Assembly: GCA_030762895.1 (NCBI GenBank)
Contig: JAUPTC010000016.1
Location: 744,001-808,000, forward strand
DNA: 64,000 nucleotides
Direction: 5' to 3'
Source: Sophora flavescens
Lineage: Eukaryota; Streptophyta; Magnoliopsida; Fabales; Fabaceae
Shown here: positions 32,133 to 42,660 of the stretch, one piece after another
How the letters are laid out: each line of letters begins with the position of its first letter
Numbering within the stretch: position 1 is the first letter of the stretch
Made by a program: the position numbers and the translations under genes
The notes under the pieces: model-generated
What the model was told of the DNA's origin: nothing
The model's input: only the letters and a program-made list of their open reading frames with translations
Database searches by the model: none

Positions 32133-33983
32133 GGTCACCTACCCGTCAAGCTAGTGACATTAAAGAAGCGCTTATTGGGAGGCAACCCAAGTTTTCTTTT
32201 CATTTTCCTTTTGTTTTTGATTTTTCCCTCTTGAATAATTTGATAAGATCAAGAGGAAAAAGATCATAAATTAATAGTTTGGTTAAGTGTTTTCAGGGTA
32301 AGGAGGAAGGAGAAGCAAAAAGGGCAGAGACAACAAAGCCAGCAACCATCACGCCCAGGCCGTGACACTGGTCACGGCCGTGATGAGCCAGAATTGAAGA
32401 CCTCATCACGGGCGTGATGGGAGGATCCTGAAGATCAGAGAGCATCACGGCCTAACCGTGATGGAGGTCACGGTCGTGACAGGCTACCCCTATGAACCAG
32501 AATGCATCACGGCCTGCCCGTGATAAGCATCACGGCCGTGACCCAATTTTCATGTAAGTTTCTGACTGGAATGTGAGCCAACACCCGCTACTGCCTCGGT
32601 AAGTCGTTCCAATTTTTCTTTCCTCTCTCCAACTTGATTGTTTACATTGGGGACAATGTAAATTTTTAAGCTTGGGGTAGGGGTATTTTCGCATACTTGT
32701 GCATTTTGCATGTTGCATTCATATAGGCATAGCTTTGCATGATCACATGATTAGATTGCCCCTTGTTTAGATGTTGCATCCGACTGTGAGAACTAAGTGC
32801 CAAATAACTTGAGATAGTGAATTCTTGAACCCAATTCTGTTTATTCTTGTGATAAGGCTACAAATGAAAAATGCTTGAGATGATCTGTGATAGTTGATAA
32901 TTAGCATGTGGTTTGTTAGATTTGTGTTTCTCATTGATTCTTGAACTACAAAATGTGAGATTTTGAGCCAAAAAGGGGTACTCACTAAATCTACCCCATT
33001 CTTGCTGATAGAGTGTTATTCCTCTTGGTTTGTATTCTCTAGAACTTGACTTGAAACCGTTTTGAAGCTTAAAAATTTTTTTAAAACATTTTTGAAAATG
33101 ATTGAGGCACTAGGTATTTTTTCAGCCTTCTGATCTTTGAATAACTAAATGCTACCCCTTAGTTGCCCAATTTTGAGCCTACATGAATAAAATACTTTTC
33201 TTGGTACCTCAAATTACTTTGATGAACATGCTCGGTAGGGCACCTTTTAAAGTATTACAAAAAAGGGTAAAAAGGTAGTTGAAAAAGTATGGGATGAGAA
33301 ATTCAGAAAAATATTTCTCTGGAACTGAAAATCTCCCCTTCTCCAAATAAAAGAAAAATAAGAGAAAAAGAAATATAAATAGAGAAGGGGATGACAAAAA
33401 GAAAAGCGAGAAATAAAAGAAAAAGAAAGTAAGAAAGGTGGAAAAGTGAATCAAAACCCAAAAAGGGTATTTTAGAAGGTGTCATGTTTTGCAATGCTTG
33501 ATGATTTTGTGTAGCCTTTTGAAATGTCCTTTTCTTGATTTCCCCACCTAACGATTAATCCCATGGCTCCGTTACAACCAAAGTAAAAGACCTCTTGATT
33601 CTTAATTGTTTTCATTAATAAAGTAGAGATTTGGTTGATAGTCAAGCCTATGGTAGAATTCATTCCTTGAGGAAAATGGAGTGAATTGTCATATATCCTT
33701 GAACACTTGAGTGAGGTGAGAAGGAGATCCAAGCAAATAAACAAGCTTGGGGTGAGTTTCAGGTGAGAAAGAGTGCCCGAATCAGTGAGAATATAAGTCT
33801 AAAAACCTAAGCTTCTAATTGGACTTGAAATTGATTGTCTCTTGGTGAATTATTTGAAAATGCATGTTACTTGGATTAGTTACTTACTCGGGTTCTTGGT
33901 TCACTATCCATGCGCTGATTATTTATCTCTTATGGCCTTAGTGATTGCTTGAGGACAAGCAAATGAATAAGCTTGGGATGATT
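32133..33983 (+). other. E3 3' noncoding region with polypurine tracts
   Basis: About 1.85 kb with no credible gene. It contains the 62-bp palindrome array (32347-32545), an internal GGGGACAATGTAAATTTTTAAG/CTTGGGGTAGGGG tract at 32649-32685 and the terminal GAGGACAAGC...AAGCTTGGGATGATT tract at 33951-33983 that abuts the LTR. Confidence 0.75.
32347..32545. repeat. 62-bp paired-palindrome array in E3 internal region
   Basis: Units start at 32347, 32403 (half unit), 32443 and 32505; the last step is exactly 62 bp. The first ~45 bp match the first unit of the W LTR array base for base. Cores are ATCACGGCC-N-GGCCGTGAT and ATCACGGCCGTGA palindromes. Unlike W, the array lies 1.4 kb upstream of the LTR. 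Confidence 0.9.
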
Positions 33984-35576
33984 TGATAGTGTGATTTCAC
34001 ATCATATTTTATGTACATTTTTGCATTCATTTTCATATAGTTTAGGCATATTTAGTTTGATTTTTATTAGTTTTTACCTTGGAACGGGTAAGGTGGTTTC
34101 GTGGTGTTGTTTTGCAGAAATTAAAGAGAAAATGCCCCAGATGAGCCATAATGGATCCTGGATTAAGTTGGAGCTTGAAAAGTGAAGATATTGGATGATT
34201 CCAAATTAATTTGCAATGGAAATATTTAATGACAATTGACAAAAGTCCAGCAGCAATGTGAGAGGCCTAATTGATGGATTGGATGATTTGGATATTAATG
34301 ACTTACCATAAAAATAGAAGATGAAGATATTGATTGGGCAATTAATTTAGAAGATTTGAAGTCATTAAAGAATATCAATCACCATATGCAAGGAGATATA
34401 TCTTGAACTCAATCCAAGGACTTGCCAACGTGAAGCTTGGGATTTGACAAATAAAAACATTAATGTAGCAATGTTTATGGCAAAGCAAATCAAGGGCCCA
34501 CATGAAAGTTTGAATGGAATTAAAGTGGACAAGGCCACGGCGTGAAAGAACAAAAATTGTTGCTGTGCATTCTATCATCTAATTAAATCTTGATAAGATA
34601 TGATTGGGATTTGATAACTAAATTAGAGGATAGAAGCCCTTAAAGTTAGCATGAATATGACTTTGCTATATATTTTTTTTAGCCATACCAGCACCGAGGG
34701 GGAGAAGTAGACAGACACGACCACAAACAGAAAAATAGGGACTTTTAACCTAGGAGCACTATTACCCTAGGAGGACTCTTGGGAAGCAAAAAGGGGTGGT
34801 TTTTCTCTGCTCTTGGATTGGAAGAATATTGGAGGATTCATCATGAGTTTTCTTCATCTCTTCTCTCTTTCTCTTTTGTAATTTCTATTACTATGAGTAG
34901 CTAAATCCCTTTTTGTTGGGATTAGATGTAGCTTAACTGAATATTATGTGATAGCCTTGATTTATCAATCTATGTTTATGCTTTCTCTATTAGTGTTTAA
35001 TTCCTTTGCTTAATGCTTTTTGTGGCTTAGCTACCCATGAACTGATTTTGAGAATTGATTTGCAATAGGGACGTTCTTATTGATTCTTGATCTGGAATTA
35101 TTCACCTAGTAAACCTTGCATCTAGGAATGGGGTTTGGTTTATTAGTGATCGCGTAATCCTTAATCTTAATGCAAATTCATTAATCTAGGCCACCTAAGG
35201 AATTAGGGTCTATTAGTGGATTTAGGCTCTTGTCATCTGAGGAATCAGGAGTTGAGTAATTTCGTGGGTTGATTTTAATATTTGAAGTATAAACTGGATT
35301 GGTGGTCTTGGTATTACATGAGGCTAAGGTTTAGTGAAATTTAATCCCAACACCCCTATTTGCATTCCAAGTGTTTGATAAAAATTCCCAAAAAGACCAA
35401 AAAAATATTTTATTGCTTTTGTTGCTTTATTTTATGTTTTGATCTTTCTTCATTTAGTCTAGATAGTTGTTTGGTTTGTGAATTGGTAATTAGCAACCGA
35501 TCCCTGTGGATACGATAACCGGTCTCACCACCGTATTACTTGTACGACTAGGTATACTTGCCTAGATCCGTCAACA
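33984..35576 (+). repeat. 3' LTR of E3
   Basis: 1593 bp, TGATAGTGTG...GATCCGTCAACA, followed by TSD CCCCT. Same length as the 5' LTR with substitutions only. Confidence 0.95.
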
Positions 35577-35724
35577 CCCCTCTTTACTTGTTGCATGCTA
35601 GAAGACATGATTAGTCATGACTTTTAATGTATTGTAGTAATGAACAAGTAAAGAAGAATGAACACATATTTTGTCCGAAAAAAACATGAGGAGCTCAGAA
35701 GAAAACCTTACAGTTTGGAAATGA

Positions 35725-36420
35725 AATTGCAGTGAGCCTCAGAGCTCGAAAGTAAAAATGCAGTGAGACTCAGAGCTCGAAAATAAAAATGCAGTGGATG
35801 AAACCTCCTCGTCAAACAGGAAAGTAAATATGCAGCGAGCGTCAGAGCTCGAAAATAAACTTGCAATGAGCCTCAGAGCTCGAAAATAAAATTGCAGCGA
35901 GCCTCAGAGCTCGGTAATAAAAAATGCAGTGAGCCTCGGAGCTCGAAAATAAACATGCAATGGACGGAGCCCCCTCGTCCAACAGGAAAGTAAATATGCA
36001 GCGAGCCTCAGAGCTCGAAAATAAACTTGCAACGAGCTTCAGAGCTCGAGAATAAAAGGTACAGTGAGCCTCAGAGCTCGAAAATAACTTGCAATGAGCC
36101 TCAGAGCTCGAAAATAAATTTGCAACGAGCCTCAGAGCTCAAAAATAAAATTGCAGTGAGCCTCAGAGCTCGAAAATAAAGTTACAGTGCGCCTCAGAGC
36201 TCGAGAATAAAGAAATCCAGTGAGCCTCAGAGCTCGAAAACAAACTTGCAGTGGACGGAACCTCTTCGCCCAACAGAAAATTAAATGCAATGGATGGAAT
36301 CTCTTCGCCCAACAGAAAATAAACATGCAATGGACGGAACCTCCTCGTCCAACAGAAAGTAAATATGCAATGAGCCTTAGAGCTCGAAAATAAAGGTGTG
36401 GTGAGCCTTAGAGCTCGAAA
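35725..36420. repeat. GAGCCTCAGAGCTCG tandem array in Y
   Basis: About 17 units of 31-36 bp with consensus GAGCCTCAGAGCTCG plus AAAATAAA and a TTGCAGC/T spacer. Several units (for example at 35793, 35960, 36252, 36332) are replaced by GGACGGAACCTCCTCGTCCAACAG, the same motif that builds the Y LTR hairpin array. Confidence 0.85.
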
Positions 36421-37097
36421 ATAAACTATTAGTGATCTGAAACCAATGAGAATCCCTTCCTTTTGAGGACAACGAAACCAATTGCTCCCTGGAAAAACTT
36501 CGACCAACCAAACCCTTGTTCACCGGCCACTCTGGGACGAGGCATTGGTCAACCAAGAATCTGACAAACTCCGGATGTTATGTAGGCTTATCTGCATCAT
36601 TCTTTTGTCGTCCAGTGTACACTACCTCTTCCACTGAATCTGAAGTATTGAGCCCTCTTGGTTTAGACCATTCATTGGTGCTACCATTAGAGTTATCAAA
36701 TCGTACTATGAAACTTATATTTACTTTTATTGAGACATGAGAGTGAACACGATAGGGGAGTGTGGAAGAAAACCTCTTTCCTTAATATGAGAATTTATGT
36801 TGTTAAGAGACAATAACAATGAGAACAGAGTTACAAAAGGGATCATGAAGATGAAAAAAAACAAAGATAAGCAAAGAAAATTACGAAAATCACATAAAAT
36901 TTGCCCCAGTATTGGTCCCTTGATTTTCATTTAATTGATTCCCCACAGCCTTTTGATGATACAGATCTTGGTTCCTGTTTTTGATTCCTCAAACACACTT
37001 TCTTTGATCATTCCTTAATAGTTTTTCCCCGGTATACTCAGCCAGATAAAATTGCCCCAGTGTGGTGGGTGCTTGCAGAAGTGTTGGACCCTATCCT

Positions 37098-37345
37098 CCT
37101 CCTAGGCTGCCCTTGCAGGTTTTCAGCCTAAGGTTCCTTTGCCCTAACTTTTGCCTAGGTTGCCCCCTCGGGTTTTCAACCTAGCGGGCCTTTACTTTTC
37201 TATTGTTCTTTTACCCTAACTTTTGCCTAGGCTGCCCTTTCGGGTTTTCAACCTAGCGGGCCTTTGTTTTCCTTTTGTTTTCATTGTTCTTTTACCCTGA
37301 CTTTTGCCTAGGCTGCCTTTTCGGGTTTTCAACCTAGCGGGCCTT
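37098..37345. repeat. ~72-81-bp tandem repeats in Y
   Basis: Four units marked by TTGCCTAGGCTGCC and GGGTTTTCAACCTAGCGGGCC, at about 37098, 37151, 37223 and 37304. CCTAGG and AACCTAG/CTAGG pairs give each unit weak internal symmetry. Noncoding. Confidence 0.8.
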
Positions 37346-37366
37346 CAGGCGTAAAACTTTTTCACA

Positions 37367-38179
37367 GCATCAGAGTTTACTAGCCTTGGTAGCTCCTCCC
37401 CATCCATGTTTTGCAGAATCAAAGCACCTCCCGAGAAAGCTTGTTTGACAATATAAGGACCTTCATAATTTGGTGCCCATTTTCCTCGGGGGTCCTCTTG
37501 ACTAGGGAGGACTTTCCTTATAGTTTACAACCATCTTGGCAACGATCTTCTTGACATTTTTGTTTGCTGCCTCAACTGCACCATTCATTTGAGGCCTATA
37601 AGGAGCCGAATTGTGGTGTTTGATTTTGAGACCATCGCAAAACTTTTGAATCTCGGTACCATTAAGATTGGCAGCATTATCTGTGATTATCCTTTCTGGG
37701 ATCCCGTATCTACAGACAATGTCCTTTCTGAGGAATTTGAGAAACACCCTTTGAGTTATGCTGGCATATGAAGCAGCTTCTATCCATTTAGTGAAATAGT
37801 CTATTGCCACCAAAATGAAACGATGACCATTGGAAGCCTTGGAATTAATGGGACCGATGACATCTATTCCCCACATCGAAAAAGGCCATGGGGATGCTAA
37901 ACTGTGCAGTGGAAACGCAGGTGCATTAACCCGGTCTGCATGCATCTGACATTTTCGGCATTTACGAACATGCTCCATGCAATCTGACTCCATAGTAGAC
38001 CAGTAATAGCCACTTCTCAAGATCTTCCTAGCCATCATGTGACCATTGGCATGAGTCCCACATATTCCTTCATGAACTTCAATCATGATCCATTTAGCTT
38101 CGCGAGCATCCACACATCTGAGTAGGGTACCATCATATCCTTTTTTGTACAAGACTTCCTTGTTTAAGAAAAAGGCCAT
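37367..38179 (-). pseudogene. pol: Integrase of Y with internal deletion
   Basis: The frame 38179-37502 has the zinc-binding region (HEGICGTHANGH, CRKCQMH) and the DDE residues in WGIDVIGP, ITDNAANL and NGAVEAANK, a Tat-type integrase. After the Glu-containing helix the sequence jumps, within about 15 residues, to the extreme C-terminal block (RGKWAPNYEGPYIVK) ending in TGA at about 37367. The ~150 residues normally between these blocks are missing, so the enzyme is internally deleted. Confidence 0.85.
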
Positions 38180-38248
38180 GGCCAGTCTTCGGATGGTCTT
38201 TTTATTTACTTCGCTCGCCTCTACCGGGTATTCATTGGTCTGAATATA

Positions 38249-38719
38249 TCACTTGATATCATGATACCAAGGCTTACCATCAGGTGCTCCTTCCACATGA
38301 GCACAGTATGCTGGTTCATCCTGCACTCTAACTTGGATGGGTTTGACATTGATATCGATATCCAATTTGGTCATGGCAGCTAGTGTGGCTAAAGCATCAG
38401 CAAATTGATTCTTGTCTCGACTTAAATGCGATAAAGTAATCTCATCGAACCTTGCAATCAACTGAGTCAGGTATTTCTGATATGGAATCAACTTGGAGTC
38501 CTTGGCCTGCCACTCACCATTGACTTGATAAATGATTAAAGCTGAATCCCCGAAGACTTTCAACTGCTTTATACCCAGGTCAAGTGCGATTTGCAATCCA
38601 CCAGCACATGCTTCATATTCTGCAATATTATTTGTACTTTTGAATTTCAGTTTTACGGCCATCGGGTATTGCTTGCCACTTGGAGAGATAACCACTGCTC
38701 CTATACCACTGCCATGCAT
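38249..38719 (-). pseudogene. Second (archaeal-type) RNase H of Y
   Basis: A 156-residue frame with GSGIGAVVISPSG, NNIAEYEACAGGLQIA and VFGDSALIIYQV, the RNase H fold found as an additional domain in Tat/Ogre elements. Here it lies between the standard RNase H and integrase, its usual position. The N-terminal catalytic Asp block (F-D-G type) appears deleted at the stop near 38729. It would complement or replace the first RNase H. Confidence 0.8.
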
Positions 38720-38728
38720 ATTGACTGC

Positions 38729-39373
38729 TTACATTTTCCACACATCTTCTTGTTCTTCATCTTCCTCGAGGGACATTATCTCTCCATCTGGGAACTCGGA
38801 ATTGACAGACCATCCATCCTCAAGAGGATTCTCTGCTAAATGGTCAGCAATTACACTTCCTTTGATGGACTTCTGGGTCACATATTTGATGTCAAATTCT
38901 GACAATATCACTTGCCATTTTGAAACCCTTAAGGAGATATAAGGACTTTTGAAGATATACTTCAAAGGACCCATTCGAGAAATTAGCCAAGTGGTGTGAT
39001 ATAACATGTACTGTCTGAGTTTTCTGGAAGCCCATACTAGTGTACAACAAGTCTTCTCGATTGCCATATAACGAGCCTCACAGGCGTTAAACTTCTTGCT
39101 CGGATAATAAATTGCCTTCTCCTTCCTGCCAGATTCATCATGTTGTCCTAGCATTGCCCCCATTGAGGTTGGCAATATGGTGAGGTAGAGTAATAATGGA
39201 TGACCTTGGGTAGGTGGTACCAACACTGGGGGATTCAGTAGATATGCCTTTATCTTATGAAAGGCTTCCTGACAGTCATCATCCCATCTTCCTGGATTAT
39301 TCTTCCTGAGGAGTTTGAAGATTGGTTCACATGTGCTAGTCAGATTTGCAATGAAGCGTGCAATGTAGTTCAA
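38729..39373 (-). pseudogene. pol: RT thumb and first RNase H of Y
   Basis: Begins LNYIARFIANLT after a TGA near 39398, continues with the RNase H core (LYLTILPTSMGAMLGQ, AIEKTCCTLVWASRKL, ISRMGPLKYIF) and ends VIADHLAENP. The catalytic residues are less conserved than in the Athila-like elements, in line with the Tat branch using a second RNase H. Confidence 0.8.
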
Positions 39374-39397
39374 TCTTCCAAGAAAACCCCTTACTTC

Positions 39398-40453
39398 TCA
39401 CTCGTTCTTAGGTGCTGGCATATCGTGTATCGCTTCCACCTTGTTAGGGTCCACCTTTATTCCTTCTCTACTGACAACAAAGCCAAGTAAGTTCCCTGCG
39501 GATGCACCGAAAGTACATTTTGCAGGGTTGAGGCGTAACTTGTACTTTCTTAGACGCTCGAACAACTTTCTCAAAACTGCCACATGGCTTTCTCCTTCCT
39601 TGGACTTGGCCACTATATCATTAACGTATACCTCTACCTCCTTATGCATCATATCAAGGAACAATGCCACCATAGCATGTTGGTAAGTAGCCCCAACATT
39701 CTTTAATCCGAAAGGCATCACTTTGTAACAAAAAGTTCCCCAAGGAGTGATAAAAGTTGTCTTTTCTTTATCTTCATTGTCCATGAGGATCTGATTGTAC
39801 CCAGAATACCCGTCCATGAAAGAAAACCTGTGACTTCTGGCTGTACTGTCTACAAGGACATCAATATGAGGTAGGGGAAATCATCCTTTGGACTGGCTTT
39901 ATTCAGATCTCGGTAGTCCACACACATTCTGACCCTTCCATCCTTCTTTGGTACCGGAACAATATTAGCTACCCATTCCGGGTGTCTGGCTACTTCCAGA
40001 AAGCCAGCCTCCAGCTGCTTGGTCACCTCTTCCTTGATCTTTAGAGACATCTCGTGGTGCATTCTCCTTAATTTTTTCTTCTTTGGAGCCACATCTGGGT
40101 ATAAGAGAATTTTATGCGATGCTATCTCAGGATATAAACCTGGCATATCTCTGTAGGACCATGCAAAAACATCCAGATATTCTTTGAATAGTGCAACAAT
40201 TTCTTCTCGCTCTGGGTTATCCACTATTTTCAACTCCTTCTTATCTTCCTCGGCTCCCATATTGATCACTTCTACAACCTCATGATTCGAGCTAATCCCT
40301 TCCTCTGACCGTTTCATCACTTTTATGAACTCTTCAATGTCTTCTTCCTCCTCATCGGATTCAAGATTGTATTCATCAGCGGCCGCGAGGGAATCAATAA
40401 ATGAACTTTCAAAGTTCCTCTCCTGAGGTAAATCTTTAGTGGAAGAAGCATTC
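39398..40453 (-). pseudogene. pol: Reverse transcriptase of Y
   Basis: An acidic linker (LESDEEEEDIEEF) is followed by FAWSYRDMPGL, ANIVPVPKKDGRVRMCVDYRDLN and, after a one-base deletion near 39880, MDGYSGYNQILM and MPFGLKNVGATYQ. The active site reads YVND where YVDD is expected, so the first catalytic Asp is changed to Asn. The frame runs on to a TGA near 39398. RT motifs (YVxDIVAKS, PAKCTFG) place it in the Tat/Ogre lineage and not with the FMDD Athila-like elements here. Confidence 0.85.
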
Positions 40454-40652
40454 CTGGAAGAGAAAGTCAGGAATAGGAGAAGTATAGGCAAGGGTTTTAT
40501 TCATGAAAGAAAAGCTTAAACAAAGTAAGGAAATGAAAGAGGGAAAAGAAATTATGGAATCAAAAGGATAACACCAGACAAAGTGCTACATTCCCATTCA
40601 TGTCTCAAAGAAAGTAAACATCAGTTCATAATTAGTACAATAAGATAATTAC
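40454..40652 (-). other. Probable intron between protease and RT of Y
   Basis: On the minus strand a donor GTAATTATC after ATGAA and an acceptor TTTCTCTTCCAG with a C/T-rich tract bound 199 bp. Removing it joins the frame ending FVDVISM-K to the frame NASSTKDLPQ without a shift, and all stops between the two blocks lie inside. Ogre elements of legumes are known to splice an intron between pro and RT. Not proved here without RNA. Confidence 0.6.
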
Positions 40653-41085
40653 TTCATGGAAATAACATCAACAAACGGTTCAGATTGCCAATTGTTGAGA
40701 ACTTCATTGCTAGCAGGGAGATAGATGACATGGTTCTCGTCCAGCTTCTCTTCAAGTGTGCTGATAATGAAGTGAGGGGAAAATGACTTTGCCAGACTGA
40801 TAACTCCAACAGCTACTGGGAAAGTCTCCGTATGGAGGGGAAGATACTTTCTCTCGCGCTCTTCTTCTTCCTTGTCCTCAAAAGTCCTGAATTTCATCCC
40901 TTCTGTCAGGTTGGGCTGATACCCAATCCGCGCCTTCCTTCTCTCACAGCCGCTTCAATTGGCCGAGAGATTCCTTGCAACTGAGGCCCTAGGCCTTTTC
41001 CTCTTTGATACCCGCTCTTCTCCATGATACAGACTACTATCTCATTCACATTCTTCATTGGGGGCTCCCTTTTCTTGTTCTGACT
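40653..41085 (-). pseudogene. Protease-RT linker exon of Y
   Basis: Open frame 40897-40649 with GMKFRTFEDKEEE, preceded in another frame by IGYQPNL, the block seen in Tat elements after the protease. It ends at the intron donor. Its frame differs from that of the protease, so at least one indel separates them. Function of this segment is unknown. Confidence 0.55.
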
Positions 41086-42660
41086 TCAATACCTCGAAAC
41101 TATGCAGTGAGTCATCTTCCAACTGCTATGTGCTTTCCACAGTACTGTGATGAGTTTTGTCAGCATGATCTCCTCTTCACCACGGACAGTAATAATGGAT
41201 CCATCTTGAATATACTTCAAACACTGATGCAGAGTCGAGGGGACCACTCCTGCCTCATGGATCCAAGGCCTCCCCAGAAGCATGGTGTAAGCTGGCTGGA
41301 TTTCCATGACCTGAAAGAGGACAGGGAAAGAACTAGGCCCTATTTCAAGGGACAGGGTTATCTCTCCTAAGATTCCTCTTGCTATCCCATCAAAGTCTCG
41401 CACAATCATTTCTTGTGGTGTCAAATCCTCCGTGCTTATATTCAGCTGCTTGAGTGTGGTCATTGGAACCACATTCAATGCCGAACCACCATCTACAAGC
41501 ACCTTTGCAATCACAAACCCCTTACACTTTAGGGTGATGTGTAAGGCTTTAGGGCTACTGCGGGATTTCGAGGCCACTTCATCTTCCGAGAAAGTAATCA
41601 TGTTGATATGCCTAATTGGGTCCACCATATTTACCACATTTTCTGGAGTGACGTCAGGTTTGACATATGCTTCATTCAACACCTTCAATAATGCCTTGCG
41701 ATGCAATTCTGATGTCAAGACAAGCGACAAAAGAGATATCCTTGCTGGAGCTTTCTTCGACTGTTCTACCACATCATATTCACTTTGCTTCATGATCTTC
41801 AGAAACTCTTCTTCTTCTTTCCCCTTTCTTTCATCCACGGTTTTCTCTTCTTCGGCTTCCTTCATCATTTTTTCTTCAGCAGGGGTGTAGCACCGCCCTC
41901 TCCTTGTAATACCTCCAACTCTCACAATATTAGTAACCTGGGCCTTCGAAGTTTCTCCTGCCCCTCCTACTAGCTCAACTTTCTGTTCATAATTCCATGG
42001 TACAGCGTGTGTATCATCATAAGCAAAAGGAGTTGGGTTTTTCACCTTTACAATCACTTTTTCTGGCGCCGACACATTATTCATAGGTGATACCCGGAGC
42101 ACAACATTTTCAACCACATTAACTTCTTTAGTCGTAGCTGGTCTAGCTTGGATCACTCCCAAGGTAAGTAATCCTTGGATTCGGACCTTAAAGTCCCAAC
42201 AAGTTTCAATATCATGCCCTATATGTCCATGATGATAATCACAACTTAAATCACCATCATACTTCTCTTTTTCCTTGATCAGCTTCGCCGGTGCAACGAT
42301 ATCATATCCTGCTTTCTTGAGTCCTGCAAATATTTCTTGCATTGGGATTCGTAATTCCGAAACCTTCTTAATTTGAGGCCCTTTCACTTCCAAGTTAGCC
42401 ACACCATTTCCCGCATTATGGTTTGGGATTGGGTTATTAACAATGCTAGGCCCAGAATCTTCTTCGAAACCCAATATTCCACAAGCAATCAATTTTCTTA
42501 CTGCTGTCTTGAAGGCCTCACATTCTTCGATGGAATGTCCTAGGGCATCCATGTGATATTTGCAAGTCAAGTTTGGATTGAACCAAGCAGGGAAAGGTGG
42601 TTCCATAGGCCGTATAGGGTTTCCAGCGATTAGGTGACGATCAAATAGTTGTTTGAACAA
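41086..42660 (-). pseudogene. pro: Gag C-terminus and aspartic protease of Y
   Basis: A 524-residue frame. The N-terminal part has two Cys/His segments (CKYHMDALGHSIEEC and CDYHHGHIGHDIETC) that look like variant zinc knuckles. A charged linker with a KMMKEAEEEK-type coiled coil follows. The retropepsin lies at roughly residues 375-490 with DGGSALNVVPM as active site and LLGRPWIH near its end. The listed start follows a stop in the gag frame and is not a natural start. DGGSA instead of DLGAS again separates Y from W, Z and E3. Confidence 0.85.

Larger units (their letters stand above)
24914..35576 (+). mobile_element. Complete Athila-like Ty3/gypsy element E3
   Basis: Two 1593-bp LTRs, primer site, gag, pol and polypurine tract on the + strand, flanked by TSD CCCCT at 24909-24913 and 35577-35581. 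Total 10,663 bp. The LTRs align without gaps and differ at about 35 positions (~2.2%). Gag-pol has frameshifts (about 27860-27900 and 29457) and nonsense codons (28255, 28330, 28744, 29125), so it is non-autonomous despite intact ends. Confidence 0.95.
35582..37366 (-). other. Y 3' noncoding region with two repeat arrays
   Basis: About 1.8 kb between integrase and the polypurine tract of Y. Besides the arrays listed separately, 36431-37097 holds nothing I recognise. The Y polypurine tract itself (minus strand AAAGAGGGGCAAC before TGTGAACACCC) is made of 24905-24913 plus 35582-35585, because E3 sits inside it. Confidence 0.7.
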
